Shown one piece after another: positions 11,245 through 21,891 of a stretch of DNA of 64,000 nucleotides. The position numbers and the translations under genes were made by a program. How positions within the stretch are numbered: position 1 is the first letter of the stretch; the number at the start of each line of letters is the position of its first letter. Source of the stretch: Wolfiporia cocos (Eukaryota; Basidiomycota; Agaricomycetes; Polyporales; Phaeolaceae). Where the stretch lies: assembly GCA_029448655.1 (NCBI GenBank), contig JACCLO010000001.1, forward strand, positions 4,526,001 through 4,590,000. The letters run 5' to 3'. The notes beneath the pieces were generated by a model. The model was not told the DNA's origin. It was given only the letters and a program-made list of their open reading frames with translations, and searched no databases.

Positions 11245-13118
11245 CCCTGGGACCACGTAATTGAACTAATACCAGATGCAAAACCATATTGCGGAAAAGT
11301 ATATGCACTAACAGCCAGGGAACAAGAAGCACTAGATAGCTTCATAGCAGAAAATCTTAAAAGTGGAAAGATAAGACCATCAAAGTCTCCGTGGGGAGCT
11401 CCATTCTTCTTTGTCAAAAAGAAAGATGGAAAACTGCGACCCATACAACATTACAGAAAGCTTAATGAACTAACCAAGAAGAATAAATATCCGTTACCCT
11501 TAATAAAAAAATTACTAGACAAGATGAAGAAATCAAGATATTTTAGCAAGTTGGATATACGATGGGGATATACCAACATTCGAATCAAAGAAGGAGATGA
11601 AGAAAAGGCAGCATTTATTACCAACAGGGGACTCTATGAACCTTTGGTAATGTTTTTCGGATTTACCAATGCCCCTTCAACATTCCAAGCCTTTATGAAT
11701 GAAATATTCAGAGAGTTGATACTAACAGGAAAAGTAATAATCTATTTGGATGATATATTAATATTCACAGAAACCAAAGAGGAACATAGAATCATCACGA
11801 AACAAGTACTAGACATACTAAGGAAGCACAAACTTACATGCAAACCCGAAAAATGCGAATTCGAGAAGGACAAGATCGAGTATCTGGGATATATAATATC
11901 GCATGAAAGAATCGAGATGGATATGGGGAAAGTAGACGCCATAACACAATGGCCTACCCCAAAGAACAAAAAGGAATTACAATCCTTTTTAGGCTTTGCT
12001 AACTTCTACAGGAAATTCATCATGGGATACTCTCATATAATAAAACCACTCACCAATCTTACAGGAAATACGGAATGGAAATGGGAACAAATGGAACAAG
12101 AATGCTTTGACAAACTAAAAGAAATGTTCACAAGAGCACCTATACTAACAACTCCTAATGATGACGATCCGTACAGAATTGACGCAGATGCATCCAATTT
12201 TGCAATAGGAGGATGTCTAATGCAAAAACAAGACAATCAGTGGAAGCCAATAGCCTATTTATCAAAAGCACTCCAAGCAGCAGAAAAGAATTATGAAATA
12301 TACGACAGAGAACTACTCGCAATAATGCGCTGTCTAGATGAATGGAGACATCTGATACAAGGATCAGCACATACCACTGAAGTATTAACTGACCACAAGA
12401 ATCTCGAATATTTCAGGAAACCACAAAAAATAAATCGCAGACAAGCCAGATGGATGAATGAACTTGCCGAATATGATATAAAACTGACACATGTTCCCGG
12501 AAAAACTCAAATTCAAGCTGATCCTCTCTCCAGACGACCGGATCATGACACAGGAGACAATGAATTGAAGGACCAAATCGTCCTCAAAGATCATCTATTC
12601 ACTAACTCGCGAGATGACAGCCCATATCAACAAATCAATGTCATCGACTATCTAACAGTAAAAGAACAAGCCTCAGCACTCACTGACCTCTACGATTTCA
12701 CCAGCACAACAGAAATTACTCATGACTCGGAGGGCCTCGCCTACAGGAGGGGGAAGTTAATCATCCCGAACAACCAGAAACTAAAACAGCAAATCATTGA
12801 AGCCCATCATGACTCAATATTAGCAGGACACACAGGAATAAAAAAGACACTAACTGCAATCTCAAACAGTTATTGGTGGCCTCGTATGGACAATGATATC
12901 AAACATTACATCCAACACTGCACCAAGTGTCAACAATCCAAGCCAATCAGACAAGCAAAATCAGCACCGCTTAATCCCAATCCAACACCAGAATACAATT
13001 GGGAAAACATATCAGTAGATATGATAACCGGTATACCAGAGGTAAAAGGCAGAAATGCCATAATAGTCGTAGTAGATATGAAGTCCAAAGACTACATAGC
13101 ATTCCCAACAACAGATAG
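11245..13118 (+). pseudogene. Reverse transcriptase, RNase H and N-terminal integrase of the Gypsy element
   Basis: Same frame as the preceding segment, directly after the TGA. The RT finger/palm is visible: KSPWGAPFFFVKKK; first catalytic Asp in KLDIRWGY; YLDD at 11742-11753. One oddity is IQHYRKLN, where the family normally has Asp before Tyr. RNase H has its acidic residues in DADAS, YDRELLA, LTDHKNL and ADPLSR. The integrase HHCC zinc domain (HHDSILAGH ... HCTKC) and the first core Asp (SVDMITG) follow. The frame is cut at 13118 by the reversed solo LTR. The DNA sense strand is strongly A-rich, unlike host genes. Confidence 0.9.
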
Positions 13119-13827
13119 TGTTACGGGTCAAATACCCATTCTTATATTTGAGTCGCGAATATAAATCGTTCCTCTGCACGTAGGCACGTCGCCGTATGCA
13201 AGGCAAATACTCGTTAGATGCCTTCGGGTCCTAAGTGAAGTTCTTAGGAGATCGGTTAATATCCAATACGCGTTAGAGGATATAATCTGTTCAAGTGCGA
13301 GTCGAATAGAATATAAGACTCGCCTAAGTCCGAGAAGTCAGTGTGCACTTCGAGGACTTAGTCGTTCGATTGCTCGAGTGTGAAATACTGAGCGTAGTTT
13401 CCTACGTTTGAGAACGAGTATAAGACTTCTTGTTTATACAACAAGGTCGAGCTGAAGAGCCTCGACAAACAAGTACATGAGCTTTTATACTACGCTGGGT
13501 TTTAGGGGTCAAGTTCATCCCAGATGCCACCGATACTATCTACGCTATAGTCCCAAACGTCTGATAAGTATGGAGTGATATATCTGAGACAATAGATAGG
13601 AATGATGGCGGTTGAACGCCATCTGTCCGCTAACAAATGATGAACATAAAACGGTGGCAGGGTTGGATCTGCCAAAGATGAAACGAACCCTATAAACTAG
13701 TACAACTGGGGATGCGCCCAGTAAGATCACGAGTAGCCAGAGGAGTTGGTTGCGCAACAAGTCCCTGTATCGTATCCGCCCAGTGGTGAGTTCTGTCGAT
13801 ATTCGAAAAATCAAAATAACCGTGACA
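13119..13827 (-). mobile_element. LTR-A copy 3, solo LTR inserted in the Gypsy integrase
   Basis: 709 bp, reverse orientation relative to copies 1, 2 and 5, with ends TGTTACGGG...CCGTGACA. It is flanked by a perfect 5-bp target duplication gatag (13114-13118 and 13828-13832). Removing the LTR plus one duplication (714 bp, a multiple of three) puts the integrase back in the same frame, which confirms insertion into a once-continuous gene. Confidence 0.95.
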
Positions 13828-14946
13828 GATAGACTAACTGCAGAAGGATGGGCTAATATTTCATTTGATCAGATAGTGACTCAGCATGGATTGCCAAAGA
13901 TAATATTTAGTGACAGAGGCCCACAGTTTGTGGCGCAGTTCATCACTGAATTATATAAGATCATAGGAATCGAAGGAAATCCAAGTACTGCCTACCACCC
14001 TCAAACGGATGGACAGACAGAAAGGATAAACCAGGAATTGGAAATTTATCTTCGCATGTTTGTCAATGACAACAAAAAGAATTGGTTTTTATTATTAAAC
14101 ACAGCCGCTTTTGCATACAAAACGCACATAAACAGCACTACAGGATTTACACCATTTTACATGACACATGATCATGAGGCTTATACGGGAATTGAAGATC
14201 CGGATATCACACAGGGACCAAAGGGGCTTCAAGATTGGATCACACACATGAAGACGATACAGGAACAGGCTACACAAAACATAAACAAAGCAAAGGAGTA
14301 CTGAAAAAAGATATACGATAGTCACAGAAAGCCGAGTAGGGAATACAAACCAGGAGAAAAAGTATGGATAGAAGGAACAAACCTTAACATGGGAACCAGT
14401 TTTAAAAAGCTGGACCCGAGACGATACGGGCCATACACAGTTACAACAAAAATTGGAGCATCTGCATACAAGCTCGACCTACCTCACGACATGCGAGGAA
14501 TCCACAACGTTTTTCACAAATCACAGCTAAATCCATATCATGCACCTATACCAAAATCCAGGGATGGAGCGGACGTAGTCGCCCCCCAGGATGTGGAAAT
14601 ACCTTCCAAAATCATGCAAAGCCGAGAAATGGACGGACGGATGCAATTCCTAGTCAATGAAAATGGACATCAGGAGTGGAGATCCAAATACAATACCCCC
14701 AATCACTTAATAAACGACTTCTACGACCATAATCCAACCGCTTCTGGAGCTCAGTGGAAAAACAGAGGCATCGAGGAAGACATACCGGGACACCAGTGTG
14801 GAAATCATTGTAGACATCCACGTCGAATTGGAATCGCTGTAATTCACAGTGAATTCGACATAAACAAGATATTACAAGGAGAGGTGAAACACGTTTACTG
14901 GAATCACAATGATCGCCTTTCTTCCATGCAACTGGAAAACCCATAA
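13828..14946 (+). pseudogene. Integrase core C-half, GPY/F and chromodomain-like tail of the Gypsy element
   Basis: It continues the pol frame after the solo LTR. The second and third catalytic residues are visible: Asp in IFSDRGPQF and Glu in QTDGQTERINQE. A second in-frame TGA lies at 14302-14304, after KAKEY. Downstream is the GPY/F-type segment (RRYGPYTV...AYKLDLP) and NVFHKSQLNPY. Then comes a degenerate chromodomain-like stretch (FLVNENGHQEW) where an intact chromodomain would read like YLVKWKGY. The frame ends at 14944-14946. The natural C-terminus is visible in another frame, from about 14925 and ending around LLDGGVMS at the 3' LTR, so another frameshift lies near 14900, and that frame also holds a TAG. 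Confidence 0.82.
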
Positions 14947-15108
14947 AACCATCTATCAGATTCTAGTCGGTAAACCCGAATACTGGGGAACCCCGGGGGT
15001 TGATGCAGCACACATTTGGAGATATCTTGGCAGAGCCACAATTCGAATCAGTCGTAATTCACGAAACAGATTTTGCGAATCGGGACGATTTGCTAGACGG
15101 GGGGGTAA

Positions 15109-15483
15109 TGTCAGGAATCAGGGATTATTCAATTGCGGAGTTAATAGCCCATGACCCTGTATCAAGATGAACATCCATGTGTATCCAAGAAGACCTCTTT
15201 CGGATTCAATGTGTAAGCATCCCCTTCGCCCTCAAAAACCCTTAACCATATTATATACATATCTTCACCTACGTTACAAAGCATCACCTATGCCCAAGCA
15301 ACCCTTAGACCACCACTGTTCTATCACAACTTTATAACCATAAAACCCTACGCCCTTTATGATTACAAAGCAAGAATCCAACATGTATATATACTGACCC
15401 ATTACTGGAGTCAAGCCTCAGCTTCGATTTAATCATTTTCACCATCTCTACTGGAAGGCAACACTCTAGTCGACGATCTGACA
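15109..15483 (+). repeat. 3' LTR of the Gypsy element (375 bp)
   Basis: Starts TGTCAGGAATC right after the polypurine tract and ends cgatctgaca. Nearly identical to the 5' LTR. The last codons of the original pol frame run into this LTR, ending at a TGA at 15168-15170. Confidence 0.92.
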
Positions 15484-15724
15484 GTCTTTGAAGTGCACAT
15501 CGACTTCTTGGACTTAGGCAAGCCTTATATTATATAAGGCTCACACCAGAACAGATTATATCCTCTAATGTGTATTGGATATTGAACGATCCCTAGAGTC
15601 TTCAACTTAGGGCCTGAAGGCTTATTACAGATATGTTTGCCTTGTACTTGTCCTCCGGACTACGTACAGAAGAATGATTTATATTTGCGCATCAAATATA
15701 CAAACAGGTATATGACCTGTAACA
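15484..15724 (+). mobile_element. LTR-A copy 2, right part of the split old solo LTR
   Basis: It resumes the diverged LTR-A sequence after the Gypsy element (gtctt, the target duplication, then gaagtgcacatcgacttctt) and ends cctgtaaca at 15724. It is followed by gtcgc, which matches the flank before 6204. Confidence 0.88.
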
Positions 15725-15737
15725 GTCGCAGAAACTG

Positions 15738-16445
15738 TGTTACGGGTCGAATACCCGTTCGTATATTCGAGTCGCGAATATAGATCGTTCTTCTGCACGT
15801 AGGCACGTCGCCGTATGCAAGGCAAATACTCGTTAGATGCCTTCGGGTCCTAAGTGAAGTCCTTAGGAGATCGGTTAATATCCAATACGCGTTAGAGGAT
15901 ATAATCTGTTCAAGTGCGAGTCGAATAGAATATAAGACTCGCCTAAGTCCGAGAAGTCAGTGTGCACTTCGAGGACTTAGTCGTTCGATTGCTCGAGTGT
16001 GAAATACTGAGCGTAGTTTCCTACGTTTGAGAACGAGTATAAGACTTCTTGTTTATACAACAAGGTCGAGCTGAAGAGCCTCGACAGTAAGTACATTAGT
16101 TTATATACTACGTTGGGTTTCAGGGGTCAAGTCCGTCCCAGATGTCACCGATACTATCTACGCTATAGTACCAAACATTTGATAGGTATGTAGTGATGTA
16201 CCTGAGACGATAGATATGAATGATGGCGGTTGAACGCCATCTATCAGCTAACAAACGATGAACGTGAAACGGTGGCAGAGTTGGATCTGCCAAAGATGAA
16301 ACGCGCTCTATAGACTAATACAACTGGGGATGCGCCCAGTAGAGTCACGAGTAGCCAGGGGAGTTGGTTGCGCAACAAGTCCCTGTATCGTATTTGCCCA
16401 GTGGTGAGTTCTGTTGATATTCGAAAAATCAAAATAACCGTAACA
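15738..16445 (-). mobile_element. LTR-A copy 4, solo LTR
   Basis: 708 bp in reverse orientation, TGTTACGGG...CCGTAACA, with a perfect 5-bp target duplication aactg at 15733-15737 and 16446-16450. It lies 13 bp after the end of copy 2. Very similar to copies 1 and 5, so a young insertion. Confidence 0.95.
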
Positions 16446-17347
16446 AACTGTGACAGCTGTGCAGCATTGGCATGACAGATTGTGCACTCCAACAATAAGT
16501 ACCCAGTGTTAATTCATCTGAATACATTCAGTTTTATTCAGCTACATTGTAGGACACTGCTGAAGCAACTCTGAGATACTTTCACATACATTGAATGTAC
16601 TGAAACCTAACCTGATTACATCCGGATGTATTTGGAGTAGGTAAGTCACATTATGCGGGCATCTACCGTGTATCCTAATGTAGTCTATGGTCCAACTAGT
16701 ATCCTGATATATCTGGTGCACCAGGTCACATTTAAACACTCGGAATTCTCACTGGGGGTAATATCCCAGCGGCGGTTACTGATGGGAAGCTCTATGGACG
16801 CGTAGGCTGTGCTCGCGATCGATCGGCGGGAATCTGGCAATGATTGTGTATGACACATTTTTGACGTCAGGGCGCCCGTAATAAATTATGTAAGTGCATC
16901 CATTCGAGTAGTAAGAAAATCTTTAGCTGTCCAGAATGGACACATGCCGCTGTGAGTGAGACAAGTCAGACAGCGGACCTAAGCGGACCTAGACCACAAG
17001 TGCACAGCCGACTACATTCGATGCGCAATGATAGTTATACAATCGGTGCTTCTGCGACTCGAACCGGAAAGCAACGGCGGAAGTCACCAAGCGGGGATAC
17101 AGTGTCAATCGGGGGCCTGCTTGGCATAGGAGTGAGAGACATCGCGGATAAGCGAGGTAAGCCAAAGGAACTGTATATAGCATGCATAAGGGTGTCGCAA
17201 TCCCGGACGTAGCGGCCATGGTTCGGCGAGTTGTCGCAAGAGGTAGGACAATGTGGAGCAATGGAGCAAAAGGCACCAAGATCTCAATCGGTAAGGTTGG
17301 TGTGGACCAGGACTCCTAGCTCCGCGAGCCAAGATGGACCTAATCTG
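16446..17347. other. Intergenic, no gene seen
   Basis: About 900 bp between the last LTR and the 3' end of the BTB gene. Short open frames only. The right part probably contains the BTB gene's 3' untranslated region and poly(A) signals; none could be assigned. Confidence 0.5.
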
Positions 17348-18575
17348 TCAAATCGTCCTCTGATGACCAGTAGGAAGCTGTTCCTTCGAAGACAGGTGAG
17401 ATTCAGATACATACCTTCACAGCAGACCAATCCGCGACCACTTGTGCTAACCTCTCTTTCAACGATTGTTTGCATAGTTCGCAGGTGAGGCCATTCTCTA
17501 GTGGGCACAGAGTGGCTTGGAGCAGATTTGTTGACAGATCTGAAACGCAGTGCAACCGATGTTACCTTGTCTCCATTGCACATAGGACAAAGAACGTACT
17601 AGGTCTTGCATCCCATATCAGATGCGTAGAAGCAAGAGCCCATGCGCGTGTTAGGTATCCTTGCTGCGCATCGTCACAATCAGGTGTCTCCATGTGTGGA
17701 TTTGGAGGATGCAGCAGTAAGTGCTTCAATGCCTCGGTGCGACCAAAATGTAGGAAGAAGAGGCGCTTGAGATACACAGGTCCTATCCGTCTTGCGAGCT
17801 CGTCAGTGATAGAGGGCAACGAATATGCAAGGAGGTGAGGTGATACGGCAACGGCGAGGTCTTCGAGCTCATGCGAGCCTGCCAGGGCGAACGTATCGAC
17901 TGGCCGCGTCGGCGCAGATGAGAGGAGGAGCGCGAAGAGCGACGAACCAGACACAACGCACTGATTTATGGGAACGCCGTATTTCACGAGAGCGCCGAGC
18001 GCTGCCTCGAGTGTCTCGAACGATGGCCTGAACTGGCTGGCGGAGAAGTTGTAGATGGTGTGTATAACGACATTCAGCACGTCTGCAGGTTCAGCGAGCG
18101 TAATCATCTGTGTTCCGCCGCCCTGCGCCTGCCCCTTCGAAGGAAGTAGGGAGCAAAATCCGCTCTCGGAGGCGCCAAGTATCCGGTAGCAATGGACGTA
18201 GAAGTGGACTTTATCCGACGAGACAAGTATGAGGTCGGAAGGCAGCTGGTCGACGACTGCGTTCGGGTGGAAAGTCGTCGAGACAGACATCATGGCGCTA
18301 CCACTGATGCAAGCGCCATCCATCGGTGTCCCGACCTTAGGACGGTATCACGCAAGCGCGAAGGTTGTCAAACTATCAGTAAGGCTTACCGGAGTCCTCG
18401 CCTGAGTGCTCATTCCATGGTCCGTCGTTGTCGTGTCGTCGTCTGCACGCAAGTCGCCGAATTCAAATGGTAGCTGTGGACCAAAGTTAAAGTAGTCCAT
18501 CCGTGAGTGGACGAGTGGAGGCGATAGATAGCCCATGTGTGCTGAGGCGTCCATATCGTTGTTTGTATTTGCCAT
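17348..18575 (-). CDS. Fungal BTB/POZ-domain protein (352 aa, 4 exons)
   Basis: Exons on the minus strand: 18575-18390, 18335-17600, 17539-17415 and 17359-17348, with introns of 54, 60 and 55 bp, all GT-AG. The phases close exactly (1059 nt with stop). Residues about 75-190 resemble the BTB/POZ fold of the large agaricomycete family (DLILVSSDKVHFYVHCYRIL, then NVVIHTIYNFS). The C-terminus has the family's usual layout: LTCELCKQSLKERL, DWSAVK, then a final micro-exon giving VKRTI-stop. BTB domains mediate dimerisation and often cullin-3 binding; the specific role of this fungal family is unknown. The start MANTNND is the first ATG of an open exon with a Ser/Thr/Asp-rich leader. The tiny last exon and the intron inside DARP make single-frame reading misleading. 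Confidence 0.85.
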
Positions 18576-20317
18576 AACACACCTATCACAACACCACGCG
18601 CCTTGTATCCGGCAAGGTTAGCAGCCACCCAGGAATATGACTCAAAACGCGCGCTGATAGTCAAGCACGGACGATAATCGTTTAAATGTTATGAGCTAGG
18701 ATAAAAGATGAAAATACCACTCCTATCCTCCGCCAGCAGAAGGCAACTGATTCATGTATAATCGGCAGATACTGGCGTGTACAAGCACAGACCACTCTGA
18801 ATAATGCCGCATAACATATAAATGCGGGATAACGGGGCGGAATTACCGTGTGCCAGTGCATCATTGCACCGGAGCAGTCTTGTTCCTGTCCGACATGTCT
18901 GCAAAAATAAGAGCAGTGCACGGGGGTCACTCTACACGGTTGTCCCGGCTCCATATGCTGATGGAAAATTTCATGACGGGACCAAAATTCCAGTCATTCT
19001 GCTCTGCCGTTTCAGTTCGCTATGGCCTGCCGGCAAGATGGGCGCTCTTGCTCGGTACGTGATGTCTGGGTCCTTACGAGTTCGTCAGCGCATAATATCA
19101 GAAAGCTCAGTATTAAGACCACTGACTTTCGTATGCATTCGACCTTATACTGCCATGAAAGAGAACGTGGCCCGAGGTCTCAAAAACCTGACAAGGTGAA
19201 CGAGAGAAGCGATGAAGGTATGCCACTTTCCGTCGAGCGTTGGCATGCAATGTCACGCACAACAACCAGTATGAATGTGAGACAACCTCCTGTTCGTTCA
19301 AATAAGCACGCATTAAACTTCATCTCCCAAGAGCTTTGCATCGACTGGGCTGGCCATTAGACGCGCACCGTACCGGACGCGCGCACGTGCGTCGATCATT
19401 GAGCGCTCCGTTCGGCCGATCCCGAAAGCATCCGAAGCGGTACATGACTACATGTTGTGACGGTCATTACAATTCGTGCCCAAACAATCGTTTATTAAAT
19501 TATTTGGTGCAAGTGATGGTTGAAGGGCTTCGATACTCGCCTTACGACATGCCGCTGGTGATGCGCTAGTGCACTAATATATACCGCGGGTACAAGCGCA
19601 GATGGGTGATGTCGGCCAAGTCGCTAAGTGGCAGCAATACGCGGTTGATGGAATGTACGCCGGGATGCTAGTCTACAAAGTGATTTGAGTTGCTATATAT
19701 GAGGCTTAGGCTTGGACCGTCTGTTGCTGTTTTTCCCACCTATAATGAGATGCATTACTAAAGTGAACGTTTCATGCGCAGAATGGGGATCGCCTCCCTG
19801 GGCTTCGCGCCATCTTCACATTAAGGGCGGAGCCAAGAGGAGGTACAATTGCCGTCTTGAGCCCGTATACTTCAATTGGAGCCGATGATCTCGGATTGTC
19901 TTGGTAAGGGTGCCTCTGTTCGTCAGGCTCTTTAGCCAAAAATGTGCGCGAGCATGTGGGCGATCTAGTCCTGTGCACCTAGATCATATGCAGCGCTCTA
20001 CGACGTTCATCTCTCGTAAACTATTGCGCCCTCATATCGGCCGGAACATCAGTTTCTCAATTTACAATGCGGTCACCATGTAACCGCGCGGTGCGAAAGC
20101 GCATAACTTTGGAGGTAATGTATTGTCAAGAGAAATTGGTTACGGGATCGTAGCGTCTCCTTCTAGCCCCTCCGAATTGTCACCCTAATTTTGTCAAGAA
20201 GCAGGAACTCTTTTGTGGACAGATACTTTATCCCGTGCCGAGCCAACAACGACTGATTTCTCTGTTCTGATGTCGTATGCTCCCCCGTGATTCCACCCGC
20301 GCTAGGATCCAAATACT
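18576..20317. other. Intergenic, 1.7 kb, no gene seen
   Basis: Between the start of the BTB gene and the 3' end of the reductase. Both strands have only short open frames without recognisable domains or consistent splice phases. The part next to 18576 should contain the BTB promoter. Confidence 0.45.
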
Positions 20318-21891
20318 TCACCGGTACTCCGCCCCACAATCACCGATGGTAGTTATCAGCCGCCGCCCGTTCGACTGGTCCAACACCTCATCGATGGCCG
20401 CGTAGTCCTCCGCAGTCAGCTGGAAGGAGAACACTTTCCGGTTGTCATCTCTGTGCTCCGACACGCCCAGCCGCGCACCTGCACGCACACGCCGTGAGAC
20501 CGCGTCAGGCACGAATTTCCAAGAACGTTACCGATGATGACGGCGCCGACGCATGGGTGGTCAAGCACCCAGCGCGTCGCGACGTTCGCGATGCTGACGC
20601 CGCCGTGGCGGTCTCCGACGTCACGCAGCGTCGCCAGCAGGGTCTGGAACAGCTGCCAGTCGCCCCACGCCTTGAGGATCATATCAAGGTACTGTCGAAC
20701 GTGGCATCAGCCGCCCGCGATCCGCACGGGGCTTCGATGAACAATCATGTTCTGACCTTTCTCTGTGAGGGAGTGAGCTTCCCAGAATAGAGATCGGGCT
20801 CGGGTTCGTTTAGCCATTGGTCGGCGAGAAAGCCGCCGCACTATCAGACGCGCTATATCACCGGTCGTGCTGGCGCGACGTGATGGACGGGCACTCACCA
20901 GCGTGCCGTAGGTCAGGAGCTTGACCTTGTGCCTTTCGCATACGTCCGCCATGCCATGGAGCGGGCGTGTATCAATCAAGGAAAACTGTTGTGCAGGGAA
21001 CATGAGCGGCAATTACGATGATCAGAAATGAGAGGGTACTGAGACCTGAACTTGGTTAGAGACGATGGAGCCGGGACCGAGCTCAGTACAGATCTCGTCC
21101 GTCCTGATCGCGTCAAAGTTGCACAGCCCCAGGTTCGCAATTTTGCCCTCGTTTTGTAAATCTTGCAGATGGCGCAGGGCAGTGATGTAGCCCTTATCGC
21201 TGTAGTCCTGCCAGTGGAACTTCCGGCCGCACCGGCATGAGCAGTCCGTTTGTCGAGTTTATGGAAAATACAAATATACCTGTAATAGATCCAGTTGTTG
21301 TGTCTGCATACGGTCCAGGCGCTCTTGTATGGCAGTGTCGACAACATTACGTGTTGGGTCTGTCTGCCGGAAAACACACCATTTTGTGGCGCCAAAAATG
21401 TTCTCAGGGTTCGGATGGCTCTGCTTGAACTGACCCTAGTCGTCATATGGATATAAGCTTCGTTGACAGTGACGGGCGAGATTCAGGCTCACGAAAATTA
21501 TCTCCGAGCTACCGTAATGATCGGCTACCGGATAAATGACTCAGTAGAGTCCTACTTTACGGTAAATCTACATACCCTTTACGTTTCACGCATTCGTCAT
21601 GACGAACGGGTGAGGTTAAATGATACAATATACAGGCTGAACGCCCTCACCATGTCTGGCGGCGAGATTTGTAAGCGATTCGGCGATCGCGACGACGACG
21701 AGAAGCCACCGCTTACCAAACGCTGTATATCCCATTTCGGCGTACTGGACCATCTGCCGGCGCACCTTGGGCGTGGGAGCACTGCCCCAAGCGTTGCTCG
21801 ACAGTTGCCAGAGGCCGTTGAACAAACGGGGCACCACACGATTCCCAAGCCTGAAGTATTGTAAACGCGGGATTGGCTCGACCACAGACAT
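20318..21891 (-). CDS. Aldo/keto reductase (about 345 aa, 9 exons)
   Basis: NADPH-dependent oxidoreductase of the AKR (TIM-barrel) superfamily, probably cytosolic; substrate unknown. Exons (minus): 21891-21717, 21655-21651, 21524-21493, 21435-21280, 21219-21046, 20985-20899, 20840-20757, 20691-20532, 20478-20318. Seen: NGLWQLSSNAWG at the start; DM then ADHYG carrying the catalytic Asp and Tyr; ATKW with the catalytic Lys; LLQFHW with the catalytic His; NQVQFSLID and RWVLDHP as in the family. Oddity: the 5-nt micro-exon joined to the next exon (21524) leaves the frame one base short, because GCC-GAT-CAT is expected but the acceptor AG falls after its first G. Either a base is lost or the splice model is wrong there; every other junction is in phase. 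Confidence 0.83.

Larger units (their letters stand above)
6676..15483 (+). mobile_element. Full-length Ty3/Gypsy (chromovirus-like) retrotransposon carrying a dUTPase domain
   Basis: Two 375-bp LTRs (TGTCA...TGACA) flank an internal region with Gag, dUTPase, aspartic protease, reverse transcriptase, RNase H and integrase in order, then a GPY/F-like and a degenerate chromodomain-like segment. Target duplications are gtcct (6671-6675) and gtctt (15484-15488), one mismatch. A purine tract (gacggggggg) precedes the 3' LTR. The element lies in forward orientation inside LTR-A copy 2 and is itself interrupted by a reversed solo LTR-A (13119-13827). Reading-frame damage (see sub-features) makes this copy non-autonomous. 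Confidence 0.93.

Noticed and set aside
13545..13814. 89-codon minus-strand frame inside the solo LTR, also open in other LTR-A copies
   Set aside because: It lies wholly within U3 of the LTR, reads through a promoter-like region and resembles no protein; it recurs only because the LTR is repeated.
17030..17100. tRNA gene suggested by ggttcgagtc on the minus strand
   Set aside because: No pairing T-stem, acceptor stem or A box could be found around it.
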